Shown one piece after another: positions 8,591 to 17,570 of a stretch of 64,000 nucleotides of DNA. The notes under the pieces were generated by a model. The model did not search any database and had not been told where the DNA came from. It saw only the letters and a list, made by a program, of their open reading frames with translations. Position 1 is the first letter of the stretch, and each line of letters starts with the position of its first letter. The position numbers and the translations under genes are program-made. The stretch spans positions 1 through 64,000 of the forward strand of contig JAMLHH010000009.1 in assembly GCA_023957215.1 (NCBI GenBank), written 5' to 3'. The DNA is from Chitinophagales bacterium. GTDB lineage: Bacteria; Bacteroidota; Bacteroidia; Chitinophagales; JADIYW01.

Positions 8591-8845
8591 ATGAGCACGA
8601 AGTTGACATTGACTATGGAGAAAGAAGTAATAGCTATTGCTAAAGAATATGCTAAAGAGAAAGGTCAAAGCTTATCTGAAATAGTAGAGAACTACTTCAA
8701 GTTTGTAACTTCGGATAAACAAAGACCGAAAGTAAAAAAACTATCTCCAAAAGTAAAAAAACTTAGAGGTATTATAAAAACCGATGAGAACTTAGACTAC
8801 AAGAAAATCTTGGAAGAAGAGCTTGCGAAAAAGTACGATGTATAA
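8591..8845 (+). CDS. Antitoxin (DUF6364-like) of a PIN-domain toxin-antitoxin pair
   Basis: This 84-residue basic protein has an N-terminal beta-strand/helix-helix pattern (TKLTLTMEKEVIAIAKEYAKEKGQSLSEIVENYF) typical of ribbon-helix-helix DNA-binding antitoxins. A Lys-rich linker and an acidic C-terminal tail probably bind the toxin. It overlaps the PIN gene by eight bases in the usual antitoxin-first order. By analogy it represses its own promoter and blocks the RNase. The SD sequence at 8583 supports this start. Confidence 0.8.
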   Translation: MSTKLTLTMEKEVIAIAKEYAKEKGQSLSEIVENYFKFVTSDKQRPKVKKLSPKVKKLRGIIKTDENLDYKKILEEELAKKYDV

Positions 8846-9263
8846 ACTTTTTGTAGATACAGATGTGGTGATTGATTTTTTCACTGACAGAGAGCCACAC
8901 GCTAGTCCTGCTAGTGAACTTTTTGAATTAAATGAGCAAGGTAGTGTTCAACTCTATGTTTCCGCTATTAGTATTAATAACATTTATTACATCGTCAGGA
9001 GGTTTTTAGGTCATCACAAAACGCTTGAAGTCATAGAAACACTCACTGAAATAACGGAAATAGTAGGAACTACAAAAACAGAAATCTTACAAGCACTCAG
9101 AAATGATTTTTCAGATTTTGAAGACTCTATACAATACTCCACTGTACTCACATTGGGTGATATAGATGCCATCATCACAAGAAATATAAAAGATTACCGC
9201 AAATCTTCTATTCCTGTCATGATGCCCCTGACTTTCTTAAAATTAAGGGAGAGAGGATTGTAG
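8838..9263 (+). CDS. PIN-domain toxin (VapC-like RNase)
   Basis: A 141-residue PIN-domain ribonuclease, the toxin of the pair with the gene just upstream. I chose the ATG at 8838, which overlaps the antitoxin stop by eight bases; a TTG at 8823 would add only five residues. The acidic metal-binding positions are visible: the N-terminal VDTDVVIDFF strand (D7, D9), the DFEDSIQ motif (~95-101) and the late GDIDAIITRN motif (~112-121). The usual mid-domain Glu is not evident; the equivalent position reads SINNIYYIV, which I recall in this PIN subfamily. Free toxin would cleave RNA, as VapC toxins do. The gene looks intact. Confidence 0.82.
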   Translation: MYKLFVDTDVVIDFFTDREPHASPASELFELNEQGSVQLYVSAISINNIYYIVRRFLGHHKTLEVIETLTEITEIVGTTKTEILQALRNDFSDFEDSIQYSTVLTLGDIDAIITRNIKDYRKSSIPVMMPLTFLKLRERGL

Positions 9264-9300
9264 GGTTATCGTTATAATCTAAAATCTTATTTCCCCCCCC

Positions 9301-9443
9301 GTGGTCGGTATTCCGGCACCGACCACTTTCATACACCGACAACTACCCCAGTGGTCGGTGTTCCGCCACCGACCACTCAGACACCGACTACTTTTAGTAG
9401 ATTATATAGAAGAACTATATTGGTTGGTGACGGAATACCAACC
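9301..9443. repeat. Composite hairpin element, long copy
   Basis: The element holds two strong hairpins, 9301-9326 and 9351-9376, each with arms GTGGTCGGT / ACCGACCAC. It ends in a third palindrome (GGTTGGT ... ACCAACC, 9422-9443). A shorter copy lies at 10295-10389, lacking about 48 bases with the second hairpin. The two copies flank the parDE pair. Reading frames through it are by-products of the repeat. Confidence 0.75.
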
Positions 9444-9516
9444 CAAGAAGCGAAAACTTAGCTTGAAAAGTTTGTTGATTTACCAAAAACTGGTAAATTT
9501 GAAGAAAGAATAGAAA

Positions 9517-9771
9517 ATGAAAAATACATCAATATCATTAGGAGATTATTTTGAACAATTTGTCAGAAGTCAAATATCAATAGGTCGTTATAAAAATGTT
9601 AGTGAAGTTGTCCGTGCAGCACTTAGACTTTTAGAAGACGAGGAAAGTAAGGTTGTTGCTTTAAAAGAAGCTATTCAAAAAGGAATTGACAGCGGAATTG
9701 CCCATGATTTTGACTCTGTAACCCATCTTCAACAGTTAAAAGCAAAAAAGCAAAGGAATGGCGAGATATAA
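9517..9771 (+). CDS. parD: ParD-family antitoxin
   Basis: An 84-residue ribbon-helix-helix protein: the strand ISLGDYFEQFV, then IGRYKNVSEVVRAALRLLEDEE, which is the ParD/CopG-like signature. The C-terminal half is the toxin-binding tail. It precedes a ParE-like gene and overlaps it by 14 bases, as in most parDE operons. The protein should bind the operon promoter and neutralise the ParE toxin. The pair is bracketed by hairpin elements at 9301-9443 and 10295-10389. Confidence 0.85.
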   Translation: MKNTSISLGDYFEQFVRSQISIGRYKNVSEVVRAALRLLEDEESKVVALKEAIQKGIDSGIAHDFDSVTHLQQLKAKKQRNGEI

Positions 9772-10057
9772 ATTAACGAACGAAGCCGTTGAAGATTTGA
9801 CGAAGATATGGAATTATACTTATGAGGAATGGTCAGAAAAACAAGCTGACAAATATTATGGTATGTTGATAGAAAACTGTCGACACATTGCGGATAATTC
9901 TGCAATGGGAAGAAATTACGATGGAATTAGGAAAGATCTTTTTGGTTTAAAATCAGGTAAACACATCATTTTCTATCGAATATTAAATGAAGGTTATATT
10001 GAAATAACAAGAATTCTACATGAACGAATGGATTTAAAAAGAAAGTTAAGCGAATAA
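9758..10057 (+). CDS. parE: ParE/RelE-superfamily toxin
   Basis: A 99-residue protein with the RelE/ParE fold pattern: an N-terminal strand (YKLTNEAVEDL), two helices with the W-x-Y-T-x-E-x-WS motif, a GxxxDGIRKDLFGLKSGKHIIFYRI hairpin and a final ILHERMDLKRKL. ParE toxins inhibit DNA gyrase, and relatives cut ribosome-bound mRNA; pairing with a ParD antitoxin favours the gyrase type. The gene overlaps the antitoxin by 14 bases and is full length, so the module is probably functional. Confidence 0.85.
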   Translation: MARYKLTNEAVEDLTKIWNYTYEEWSEKQADKYYGMLIENCRHIADNSAMGRNYDGIRKDLFGLKSGKHIIFYRILNEGYIEITRILHERMDLKRKLSE

Positions 10058-10294
10058 AAGACAGCCCCCCAACCAAACGGCTTGCCAAAAGTGGCAATAA
10101 TCGCTTCGATTTAAGGGTTTTTTTATATTTACACTTGTGTTCCGTGCTTGAGTTTATCGTTAAAATCATTCCCTCGCCAGGTGCCAGACCGAAGATGGAA
10201 TAATTGTGAGAAGCGTCTGAGGATGCTCCCGTCCCGAGTGACACAATACCCTTTTCCGAATTTTCAAAGAGGAACGACAGTCGAACTTCCCCCC

Positions 10295-10389
10295 GTGGTT
10301 GGTATTCCGGCACCGACCACTTTCATACACCGACTACTTTCAGTAGATTATCTAGAAGAACTATATTGGTTGGTGACGGAATACCAACC
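10295..10389. repeat. Composite hairpin element, short copy
   Basis: This copy matches 9301-9443 but lacks the internal second hairpin. It starts with a hairpin (10295-10320, arms GTGGTTGGT / ACCGACCAC) and ends with GGTTGGT ... ACCAACC (10368-10389). The surrounding 10058-10526 stretch contains no gene, only this element and short low-complexity sequence. Confidence 0.7.
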
Positions 10390-10526
10390 AAAGGAGCGAC
10401 ACTGATCTAATTTGCTAATTAGTTAATTCGAGAATGTAGCAATGTACCGATGCAGCACCGGACATTGAGGTTTGGTCATTGAGCTTGTCGAGATGCTCGA
10501 AATGTCAAGGTGCGAATACACCAATG

Positions 10527-10808
10527 CTATATTAAATCATTCATGGTGATAACATCTATTTCACTAACAATTTTTAATCGATGATCATTCGTTAAAAAAT
10601 AGTCTGCTCCGACTTCTAAACAAGTAGCCAGTTGTATGCTATCAGGTGTTCTTAAATTATATTTAGCTCTTAATTGAGCTGCTTGATCTGCAACCTTAGA
10701 TGACACATCGTATAATTCTATACTTGGTGCGGTGGTTAAAATATTTTTGTAATGCAAGGCTATTTCATCTTGTTTCTCACGATATGACTTTACTAAAACT
10801 TCAAGATA
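10527..10808 (-). pseudogene. Truncated vapC-like PIN toxin
   Basis: The open frame encodes only the C-terminal two thirds of a PIN RNase. It contains the RTPDSIQLATCLEVGADYFLTNDHRL block, with the two late acidic residues of the active site. The N-terminal strand with the first catalytic Asp is missing. In this frame a TGA lies just before codon 10806-10808 and no proper start codon follows; the first TTG is at 10757. The frame runs back into the end of the antitoxin gene, which suggests a deletion that removed the toxin start. It should be non-toxic. Confidence 0.7.
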
Positions 10809-10972
10809 TCACTACCGGTGTCAGCTAATGAAGTTAAACTAACGGACTTATTCTTTTTGTGTTCATTTCTTTTCAGTAAATAAGCCATCTTTTGAAGAAG
10901 TACATACTGTTCTTCTTTATCAAGTTTTTTTACTTGTGAAAGTATCTCGTTTATAATCAATGATGTTGCCAT
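10793..10972 (-). CDS. Antitoxin remnant of the truncated vapBC pair
   Basis: A 59-residue protein starting at the ATG at 10972 (MATSLIINEIL); the frame is open further upstream but without a better start. It resembles the small helical antitoxins that precede PIN toxins: helix EILSQVKKLDKEEQYVLLQKMAYLLKR followed by a Lys-rich, Ser/Thr-rich tail. The tail may have been changed by the deletion that destroyed the start of the downstream toxin. Expression and function are unknown. Confidence 0.5.
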   Translation of the reverse strand: MATSLIINEILSQVKKLDKEEQYVLLQKMAYLLKRNEHKKNKSVSLTSLADTGSDILKF

Positions 10973-11209
10973 AAATACTTTTATCAAAATTACATAAAAA
11001 ATTGAATATACCAATGTACCAATTATCAATGTAGCGATTTGACCACAGACGATGGTTTGACAGGCTCACCAATCACTGACGACAGACCACAGACGACAGA
11101 TCACCGTTTTTGTTGATGTGGTGAACTCTCTTTTTTATTTCTTAAAAAGATTGAATTAGATAATTTATTTTTAAAAAGCCGTATTTTAACCTACTTAAAA
11201 CTTTTTTCT

Positions 11210-14095
11210 ATGTTTAAGCCAAAGAACGTCTTATTATTTATCTTGATTTTTGCCGGAGTTTTGACGATTTGGAGCTGCTCTTCTTCCCAAAAAAACACTA
11301 AGCAAATTTCTCCTTTTGAGACTAATACTGAAAGTAAATACCAAGAGCAAAAGCAGCAAGCAATTGCATTACAAGAGAAATTGCCTTTGGATCCCAATGT
11401 CATACACGGCACGCTGCCTAACGGAATGCAATATTTTATCCGGAAAAACACAAAGCCTGAAAATAGAATGGAGCTGAGACTAATGGTCAATGCCGGTTCT
11501 AACCAAGAAGATGATGACCAAAAAGGTCTTGCCCACTTTTTGGAACACATGGCATTTAACGGCAGTAAGAATTTTGAGAAAAATGACTTAGTGAATTATG
11601 TGGAAAGTATAGGAATACCATTTGGTCCGCATTTGAATGCATAGACCACTTTTGATGAAACCGTCTATATGTTGCAAGTGCCTACCAATCAAAAAGACAT
11701 GATAGACAAAGGTCTGTTGATACTTCAAGATTGGGCTGACGGACTGACCATTCCACAGGAAGAAGTGGTCAAAGAAAGAGGTGTCGTTTTTTCAGAATGG
11801 AGAAGTTCTCTCGGTCCGCAAGAACGCATGATGAAACAATATATGCCTGTATTGTTTAGAGGTTCCAGATATACGGAAAGATTGCCCATTGGTGATACTT
11901 CCATTATCAAAAATGCCAATCGGGATGCAATAGAAAGATTTTATAAAGATTGGTATCGACCTGATTTGATGGCAGTTGCCATTGTAGGTGATTTTGATCC
12001 CAAAGAAATAGAAAAAGAAGTGATCGCCGGATTTTCAACAATACCGTCTGTAAAAGATGAAAGAGAAAAGAAAATATATGAAGTACCGCCACATCAAGAG
12101 CCTTTGGTAAGCATTATTACGGACAAGGAAGCTCCATATACCCAAATTATCACATTTGAAAAACATCCTGCTGAAAGTAATGACAATATGATAGGTTATA
12201 GAGATTATTTGAAATACAGTATCATCAATAATGTTTTGAATGAGCGCTTTAAAGAGAAATTGCAACAACCGAATCCGCCCTTCTTCATGGCAATGGCAGA
12301 TTACGACAATCAGGTGAGAACTTTGGATGCATTTACAGGCTTTGCCATAGGAAGTGCCGATAAAACGGAAGATATGCTCAAAGTACTTTATGAAGAAATA
12401 TATAGAATCCGAAAATTCGGTATCACGCAAGGAGAATTAGATAGAGCCGTTGCCGATATAAAAAACAATTATGAAACGGCACTCAAAGAAAAGGATAAAA
12501 CGGAATCTTCTGTTTATGCGGATGAATATGTTAATTACTTTCTGAAAGGGGATGCAGCTCCGGGTATAGAAATTGAAAACCAGTTGGTACAAATGCTGTC
12601 AAATACTTTTTCATTGAATGAAATCAATAATACGGTTAAAAAGTTGATTACCGGAAACAATTCGGTGGTTATTATTACGGCACCTGAAGCTGACAAAGAT
12701 AAATTGCCCTCCGAAAAGAGAGTTTTAGAAATCCGGCAGGAAGTCGCTCTTTCCGATATTCAGGCTAAAACGGAAGATGCGGTTTCTACCCAACTGATTG
12801 ACAAAACACCGGATGCAGGTGCAATCGTGTCAAGAGAAAAAGATACACACTATAATATAGATATCTGGACATTGAGCAATGGAGCAAAAGTGTATATCAA
12901 ACCGACTGATTTTCAGAATGATGAAATCCTCTTCCAAGCTTACAGCCCGGGAGGAAGTTCTTTGTATAGTGACAAGGACTATTATACAATCTCTAATACG
13001 TCTCCAATTATTAATCAAAGCGGGTTTGGAAATTTTAATGCTTTGCAATTGAATAAAGCTTTATCGGGCAAAAATGTAAAATCTACCTCTTTTATTAGTG
13101 ATTACAGTGAGGGAATTTCTGCTTCCTCTTCACCCAAGGATCTCGAAACTTTGTTTCAGTTGGTCTATCTTAATTTTACCGCTCCAAGATATGATTCTCT
13201 GATTTTTCAGTCTTATATTAGTAAAAACAAGTCACTATTTTCAAATCTTTTGGTCCATCCTTCTTATTATTTCCAAAAAACATATATCGATGCCCTTTAT
13301 GACCATAATTTGAGAAAGAGCTTCCCGAATACAGAAGATTTTGACAAGATAGAATTAGATAAAATTGTTGCTTTTTATAAAGAAAGATTTGACAATGCTT
13401 CAGATTTTAACTTTATTATAGTGGGGAATGTAAATGAAGATTCATTAGAGACGTTTGTTAAAAAATATTTGGCGTCCTTACCTGCAACACAGCAAAAAGA
13501 AAACTGGAAAGACACCGGTATCAGATTAGCCGCCGGCAAAACCGATGTAGAAGTTGCCAAAGGTGCTGCCCCTAAGACCAATGTGCTTTTTGCATATAAT
13601 GGTACTGAATCTTGGAGCAAAGAAAATGATATTTTATTGGATATGCTGTCTTCCGTATTAAATATTAAGTTGAGAGAAAGTTTGCGTGAAGACAAAGGAG
13701 GCGTCTATGGAGTAGGAGTGAGAGGTAGTTTTAGCAGAATACCCACCTCCGAATACAGCCTTTTGATTAACTATAATACCGATCCCGATCAGGCAGAAGA
13801 TTTGGAAAATGAGACTTTGAAGGTGATAGAAGAGGTAAAAGACAAAGGTGTGGATGATGTCACTTTAAACAAAATAAAAGAACAAATCAAAAGGGGGATA
13901 GAAGTAGATTTGAAAACCAATGAATTTTGGGTAGGTGCAATAAAAGAATCTATCGTTTATAAAGAACCTATTGAAAATACGGACGAATATTTAAAAGCTA
14001 TTCAAGCGGTGACTTCTGATGATATCCAAAAAGCAGCTAATCACTTCATCAATGAAAATAGAAAAGTAAGAGTAGTCATGTCACCGGAGAAATAA
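11210..14095 (+). pseudogene. M16-family zinc peptidase lipoprotein interrupted by one amber codon
   Basis: Read through, this is a ~960-residue double M16 (pitrilysin/insulinase-type) peptidase of the outer envelope, which degrades peptides. The N-terminus is a lipoprotein signal with lipobox IWSC (Cys24). The zinc motif HFLEH is at 109-113, within the first peptidase domain. Codon 145 (11642-11644) is TAG, exactly where family members have Tyr in the LNAYTTFDETVYM segment. The frame then continues intact for more than 800 residues without another lesion. A second, inactive-type M16 half follows in the C-terminal part. One base change (TAT/TAC to TAG) explains the break, so either the gene is a very young pseudogene or the base is a sequencing error. 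As it stands, only a 144-residue stub or a downstream piece would be made. Confidence 0.85.
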
Positions 14096-14115
14096 TAATT
14101 TTTTGCGTTGAGATT

Positions 14116-14147
14116 AGAGGCGGTTTAATTTGAACTGTCTCTTTTTT
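14116..14147 (+). terminator. Rho-independent terminator after the M16 gene
   Basis: A 10-bp stem with two G-U pairs (AGAGGCGGTT / AACTGTCTCT) is followed by a run of T. Confidence 0.6.
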
Positions 14148-14196
14148 CATATTAATGCACTCTTTTATATACTTTTGTAGTTGAAACTTATCCATC

Positions 14197-14775
14197 ATGA
14201 TTTTTAGATTTATTTTTTGGTTGATTTTTAAGTTAAAAGGCTGGGCTATTGAAGGAGAAATACCGCCTGAGACTGACAGATGTGTGTTGGTCGCCATTCC
14301 ACATACAAGTAATTGGGACATCATTTTCGCATCAGCTGCTTTCTATATAATGAAAGTACCCATGAAGTTTACGATTAAAAAAGAGTGGTTTAGATTTCCT
14401 TTCAACTTAATCATCGGTCCACTCGGTGGAATAGCTATTGACAGAAGTCCTAAAAAACCGGGAGAGAAGCGCAAAAGCATGGTGGAAGCAATGGCGCATC
14501 TCTTTGAAGAAAGAGATTCATTAGCTGTAATGGTCACACCCGAAGGTACGCGAAAACGTACAGACGCCTTAAAGACCGGTCTATGGCATGTAGCCAAAGA
14601 AGCCGGTGTGCCAATATGCATTGGTTATTTGGACTACAAGAAAAAAAGAGCCGGTGTAGGGATGGTGATATGGCCCAAGGATGTGGATGAAGACATGAAG
14701 GCGATTGCTAAATTTGGGCAGACTGTCACACCGAAATATCCTGAAAACTTCGGCTGTGAGAAGTTGTTAGAGTAA
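14197..14775 (+). CDS. PlsC-like 1-acylglycerol-3-phosphate acyltransferase
   Basis: This 192-residue enzyme of the PlsC/LPLAT superfamily transfers an acyl chain to a lysophospholipid-type acceptor at the membrane. The catalytic H-x4-D motif reads H36-TSNW-D41. The glycerol-phosphate motif is PEGTRKR, and a GGIAIDRS block stands between them. An N-terminal hydrophobic stretch anchors it. The HTSNWD and short length place it in the subgroup near 192-210 residues common in Bacteroidota, so it may act on a lipid other than lysophosphatidic acid. A small membrane-protein gene follows after 21 bases, probably in the same transcript. Confidence 0.82.
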   Translation: MIFRFIFWLIFKLKGWAIEGEIPPETDRCVLVAIPHTSNWDIIFASAAFYIMKVPMKFTIKKEWFRFPFNLIIGPLGGIAIDRSPKKPGEKRKSMVEAMAHLFEERDSLAVMVTPEGTRKRTDALKTGLWHVAKEAGVPICIGYLDYKKKRAGVGMVIWPKDVDEDMKAIAKFGQTVTPKYPENFGCEKLLE

Positions 14776-14796
14776 GTTTATCAATAACCTCTTATC

Positions 14797-15273
14797 ATGG
14801 ATGAAAAACTGATATATACTAATCGTCGTGGCATTTTGCTTCATGTCATCAGTATAGGCTCAATGGCTATCAGTATTTATCTGTTGTATCTTCTATTTGG
14901 AAATATCCATGATTTGGTTTCCGAATTGCCCTCTAAAAACTTCGGGTATTTTATCGTCGTATTGTTAACGCTGCTGGTGTTTGTGATACCGGTATTTATC
15001 ATCTGGTTGCATGGTCGATATGTACTCAAAATTATAAAAACAGTCTATCCCAATGAAATTGCTGTCACCACTTGGTCTTTTTTTGGCAACTATCGCACCA
15101 AGAAATATCCTGAAGATATTTTCTCTCAAGCAAAGTACAAAAAAGGGAAATACCTCAATCCCGACGGAGTCAGCGTCGATGCACCTTGGTTAAAAATTAC
15201 CACTCCTGACAACAAAATTCTAATCATTGATTTGCAGGGAGATATTATGGATGACAAGATTTTGAAGTACTAA
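14797..15273 (+). CDS. Hypothetical two-span membrane protein
   Basis: A 158-residue protein with two hydrophobic segments (about 15-35 and 48-70) and a soluble C-terminal domain that looks like a small beta-rich PH-like module (YRTKKYPEDIF...WLKITTPDNKILIIDL). I do not recognise a named family. It lies 21 bases after the acyltransferase gene and may be in the same operon. The C-terminal domain should face the cytoplasm if both segments span the membrane. Confidence 0.6.
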   Translation: MDEKLIYTNRRGILLHVISIGSMAISIYLLYLLFGNIHDLVSELPSKNFGYFIVVLLTLLVFVIPVFIIWLHGRYVLKIIKTVYPNEIAVTTWSFFGNYRTKKYPEDIFSQAKYKKGKYLNPDGVSVDAPWLKITTPDNKILIIDLQGDIMDDKILKY

Positions 15274-15445
15274 AATAAAGTTTTCAACCACAAAGTCCAC
15301 AAAAAAACCACAAAGTTCACAAAGAAAACTCGTACCTCGTCTCTCTAACTTTGTACTTTATAAAATAACCACATAGGCACATAGGAATCATAGATGTTTA
15401 TTTATACTGAAACCATTTTGAAATCTTGCTTTAAATTTATTATAT

Positions 15446-15857
15446 ATGATAACAAAAAGCTTTTTAGATGAATTAACTTATGAAGTATTGGGAGCTGCGA
15501 TTGAAGTGCATAAAACAATTGGACCAGGATTGTTAGAATCTGTTTATCAAAAGTGTCTAATTGAAGAGTTAAACGAAAGAGAAATTTCCTATCAAACCGA
15601 ATTAATTGTTCCAGTCCATTATAAGAATTTAAAGATTGATGCAGAGTTACGATGTGATTTGTTTATAGAAGAATGCTTGGTTGTTGAATTAAAGTCAGTT
15701 AGAGAGATGCTTTCTGTTTATGAAGCACAATTATTAACCTATATGAATCTATTAAATGCTCTGAAAGGAATTGATTAACTTTTTTTGTAGCAATCTATTT
15801 AAAGAAGGACAAAAGACGTTTGTAAACGAAATCTTTAAGAAATTACCTGATGAATAA
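15446..15857 (+). pseudogene. GxxExxY protein, frameshifted near the 3' end
   Basis: The first 110 codons encode a GxxExxY-family protein, named for the GPGLLESVY motif, of the PD-(D/E)XK nuclease superfamily; function unknown. The frame ends early (LLNALKGID-stop at 15778). The next frame carries the normal C-terminus: FFCSNLFKEGQKTFVNE and on to a stop at 15857. Adding two bases (TT) between codons GGA-ATT and GATTAAC would restore a normal KGILINF join. It is either a recent pseudogene or a sequencing error. The preceding 15274-15445 has no gene, only CACAAAGT-type repeats. Confidence 0.8.
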
Positions 15858-15858
15858 A

Positions 15859-16007
15859 CTTATTCAGCGAAATACACATCAACAAAGCTCTATGTGATGA
15901 CCTATGATTCTATGTGTTAAAATAAAAAACATATCATATAAGCGACCGACTATTATTTGAAAACTCAGTTAATTGAATCACTTATTCAGTGAAATGCACA
16001 TCAACAA
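15859..16007. repeat. Pair of 27-base direct repeats upstream of argH
   Basis: CTTATTCAGCGAAATACACA-TCAACAA at 15859-15885 and CTTATTCAGTGAAATGCACA-TCAACAA at 15981-16007 differ at two positions. They are about 120 bases apart in the otherwise empty stretch before argH. Confidence 0.7.
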
Positions 16008-16119
16008 GTTTTTATTTTTCCCCTCTATCCATGCGTTAAAACAAAGGCAAGTAGAATATCCTATACAATCATTCCCGATTTCTGATAAAATCTTTGTTCT
16101 TTTGCATAAAGTCTGAAAT

Positions 16120-17472
16120 ATGCAGGAGAAACTTTGGCAGAAAGGAAATTTAAGTCATTCTGAATTAGCACAACAGGTAGAAAGATTTACCGTAGGGAAA
16201 GATAGAGAGCTAGATTTAAACCTTGCACCATTTGATGTTTTAGGCTCATTGGCTCATATCCAGATGCTGACAGAAGTAGGTTTGTTAGAAAAAAGTGAAT
16301 TGCCGATTTTGCAAGCTGAACTTCGGAAAATCTATGAAAGTACGGTTGATGGAAGTTTTACTATCGATGAGTCAACGGAAGATGTGCATTCTGAAGTGGA
16401 ATTTAGACTGACCAAGGCTTTGGGTGAAGTCGGGAAAAAAATTCACAGTGGGCGCTCGAGAAATGATCAGGTTTTGGTGGATTTGAAGATGTATTCACGT
16501 TATGAGATTGAAGAAATCGTTAAAAAAGCGGATTGGCTGTTTCATCTTCTCATTGGGAAAGCGGATGAGTACAAAGAGATATTACTACCCGGCTATACGC
16601 ATTTGCAGATAGCGATGCTTTCGTCTTTTGGATTGTGGTTCAGCGCGTATGCAGAAAGTTTGGTGGATGACATCAATTTGTTGTATGGAGCTTTTAGGGT
16701 TGCAAATAAAAACCCTTTGGGTTCAGGAGCGGGATATGGTGGTTCTTTACCTCTCAACCGTAAACGGACGACGGAGCTTTTAGGTTTTGAAAATCTCAAT
16801 TACAATGTTGTTTACGCACAAATGAATAGAGGAAAAACTGAAAAAACCGTTGTTTCTGCACTTGCCTCTATGGCAGCTACACTCAGCAGAATGGCAATGG
16901 ATATGTGTCTGTATATGAATCAAAACTTTGGCTTTGTGAAGTTCCCGGATGTATTGACGACAGGGTCGAGCATCATGCCGCACAAGAAAAACCCGGATGT
17001 TTGGGAGTTGATACGTGCAAAATGCAACCGCTTACAGAATCTTCCTGCTCAGTTTAACAGTATCATGACTAATCTTCCGAGTGGTTATCACAGAGATATG
17101 CAGTTGATCAAAGAAGACTATATTCCTGCTTTTCAAATCATCAAAGATTGTTTGGATATGGCGCATGTGATGTTGAGTCATATAGAAGTGAAAAAGCACA
17201 TCCTTGATGATGAAAAATATCTCTATATGTACAGTGTGGAAGTCGTCAATGATTTGGTCAAAAAAGGCATGCCGTTTCGTGAAGCGTATATACAAGTCGG
17301 ACAAAATATAGAAGCGGGCAAGTTTTCAAAACCTGAAACTGTCCATCATACGCATGAAGGAAGTCTGGGGAATCTGTGTTTGGATGAAATCGCCAAAATG
17401 AAAGATGACGCTTTAGCGCAGTTTCCTTTTGAGCATATACACCAAAAATTTGATGAGTTGTTAGGAAAATAA
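16120..17472 (+). CDS. argH: Argininosuccinate lyase
   Basis: This 450-residue enzyme splits argininosuccinate into arginine and fumarate, the last step of arginine synthesis; it works as a cytosolic tetramer. It matches the fumarase/aspartase superfamily along its whole length: an N-terminal region with DVHSEVEFRLT (~87-97) and HSGRSRNDQV (~108-117), the TPGYTHLQ-like LPGYTHLQIAM (~155-165), and the signature loop GSSIMPHKKNPDVWE with its catalytic Ser at about 283. No other arginine gene is nearby, so it stands alone here. A weak -7 box (AATCTTTG, 16089-16096) precedes it. Confidence 0.95.
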   Translation: MQEKLWQKGNLSHSELAQQVERFTVGKDRELDLNLAPFDVLGSLAHIQMLTEVGLLEKSELPILQAELRKIYESTVDGSFTIDESTEDVHSEVEFRLTKALGEVGKKIHSGRSRNDQVLVDLKMYSRYEIEEIVKKADWLFHLLIGKADEYKEILLPGYTHLQIAMLSSFGLWFSAYAESLVDDINLLYGAFRVANKNPLGSGAGYGGSLPLNRKRTTELLGFENLNYNVVYAQMNRGKTEKTVVSALASMAATLSRMAMDMCLYMNQNFGFVKFPDVLTTGSSIMPHKKNPDVWELIRAKCNRLQNLPAQFNSIMTNLPSGYHRDMQLIKEDYIPAFQIIKDCLDMAHVMLSHIEVKKHILDDEKYLYMYSVEVVNDLVKKGMPFREAYIQVGQNIEAGKFSKPETVHHTHEGSLGNLCLDEIAKMKDDALAQFPFEHIHQKFDELLGK

Positions 17473-17570
17473 TTAAAAGCTTTGCAATACGGCAATTTTA
17501 GGATATAAATTGAAAAATTAAAGACGTTTGTAGTATTGACTAAAAAAACTAACTTTACAAAAAAGCAGAC

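Noticed and set aside
9301-9513. 70-residue plus-strand frame, and a similar one at 10148-10405
   Set aside because: Both are read through the hairpin elements and have no protein-like composition or start signal.
11642-11644. Pyrrolysine or another recoded amber codon in the M16 gene
   Set aside because: Pyrrolysine is not expected in this group, the position is an ordinary conserved Tyr, and no recoding signal was seen. A point mutation or read error is simpler.
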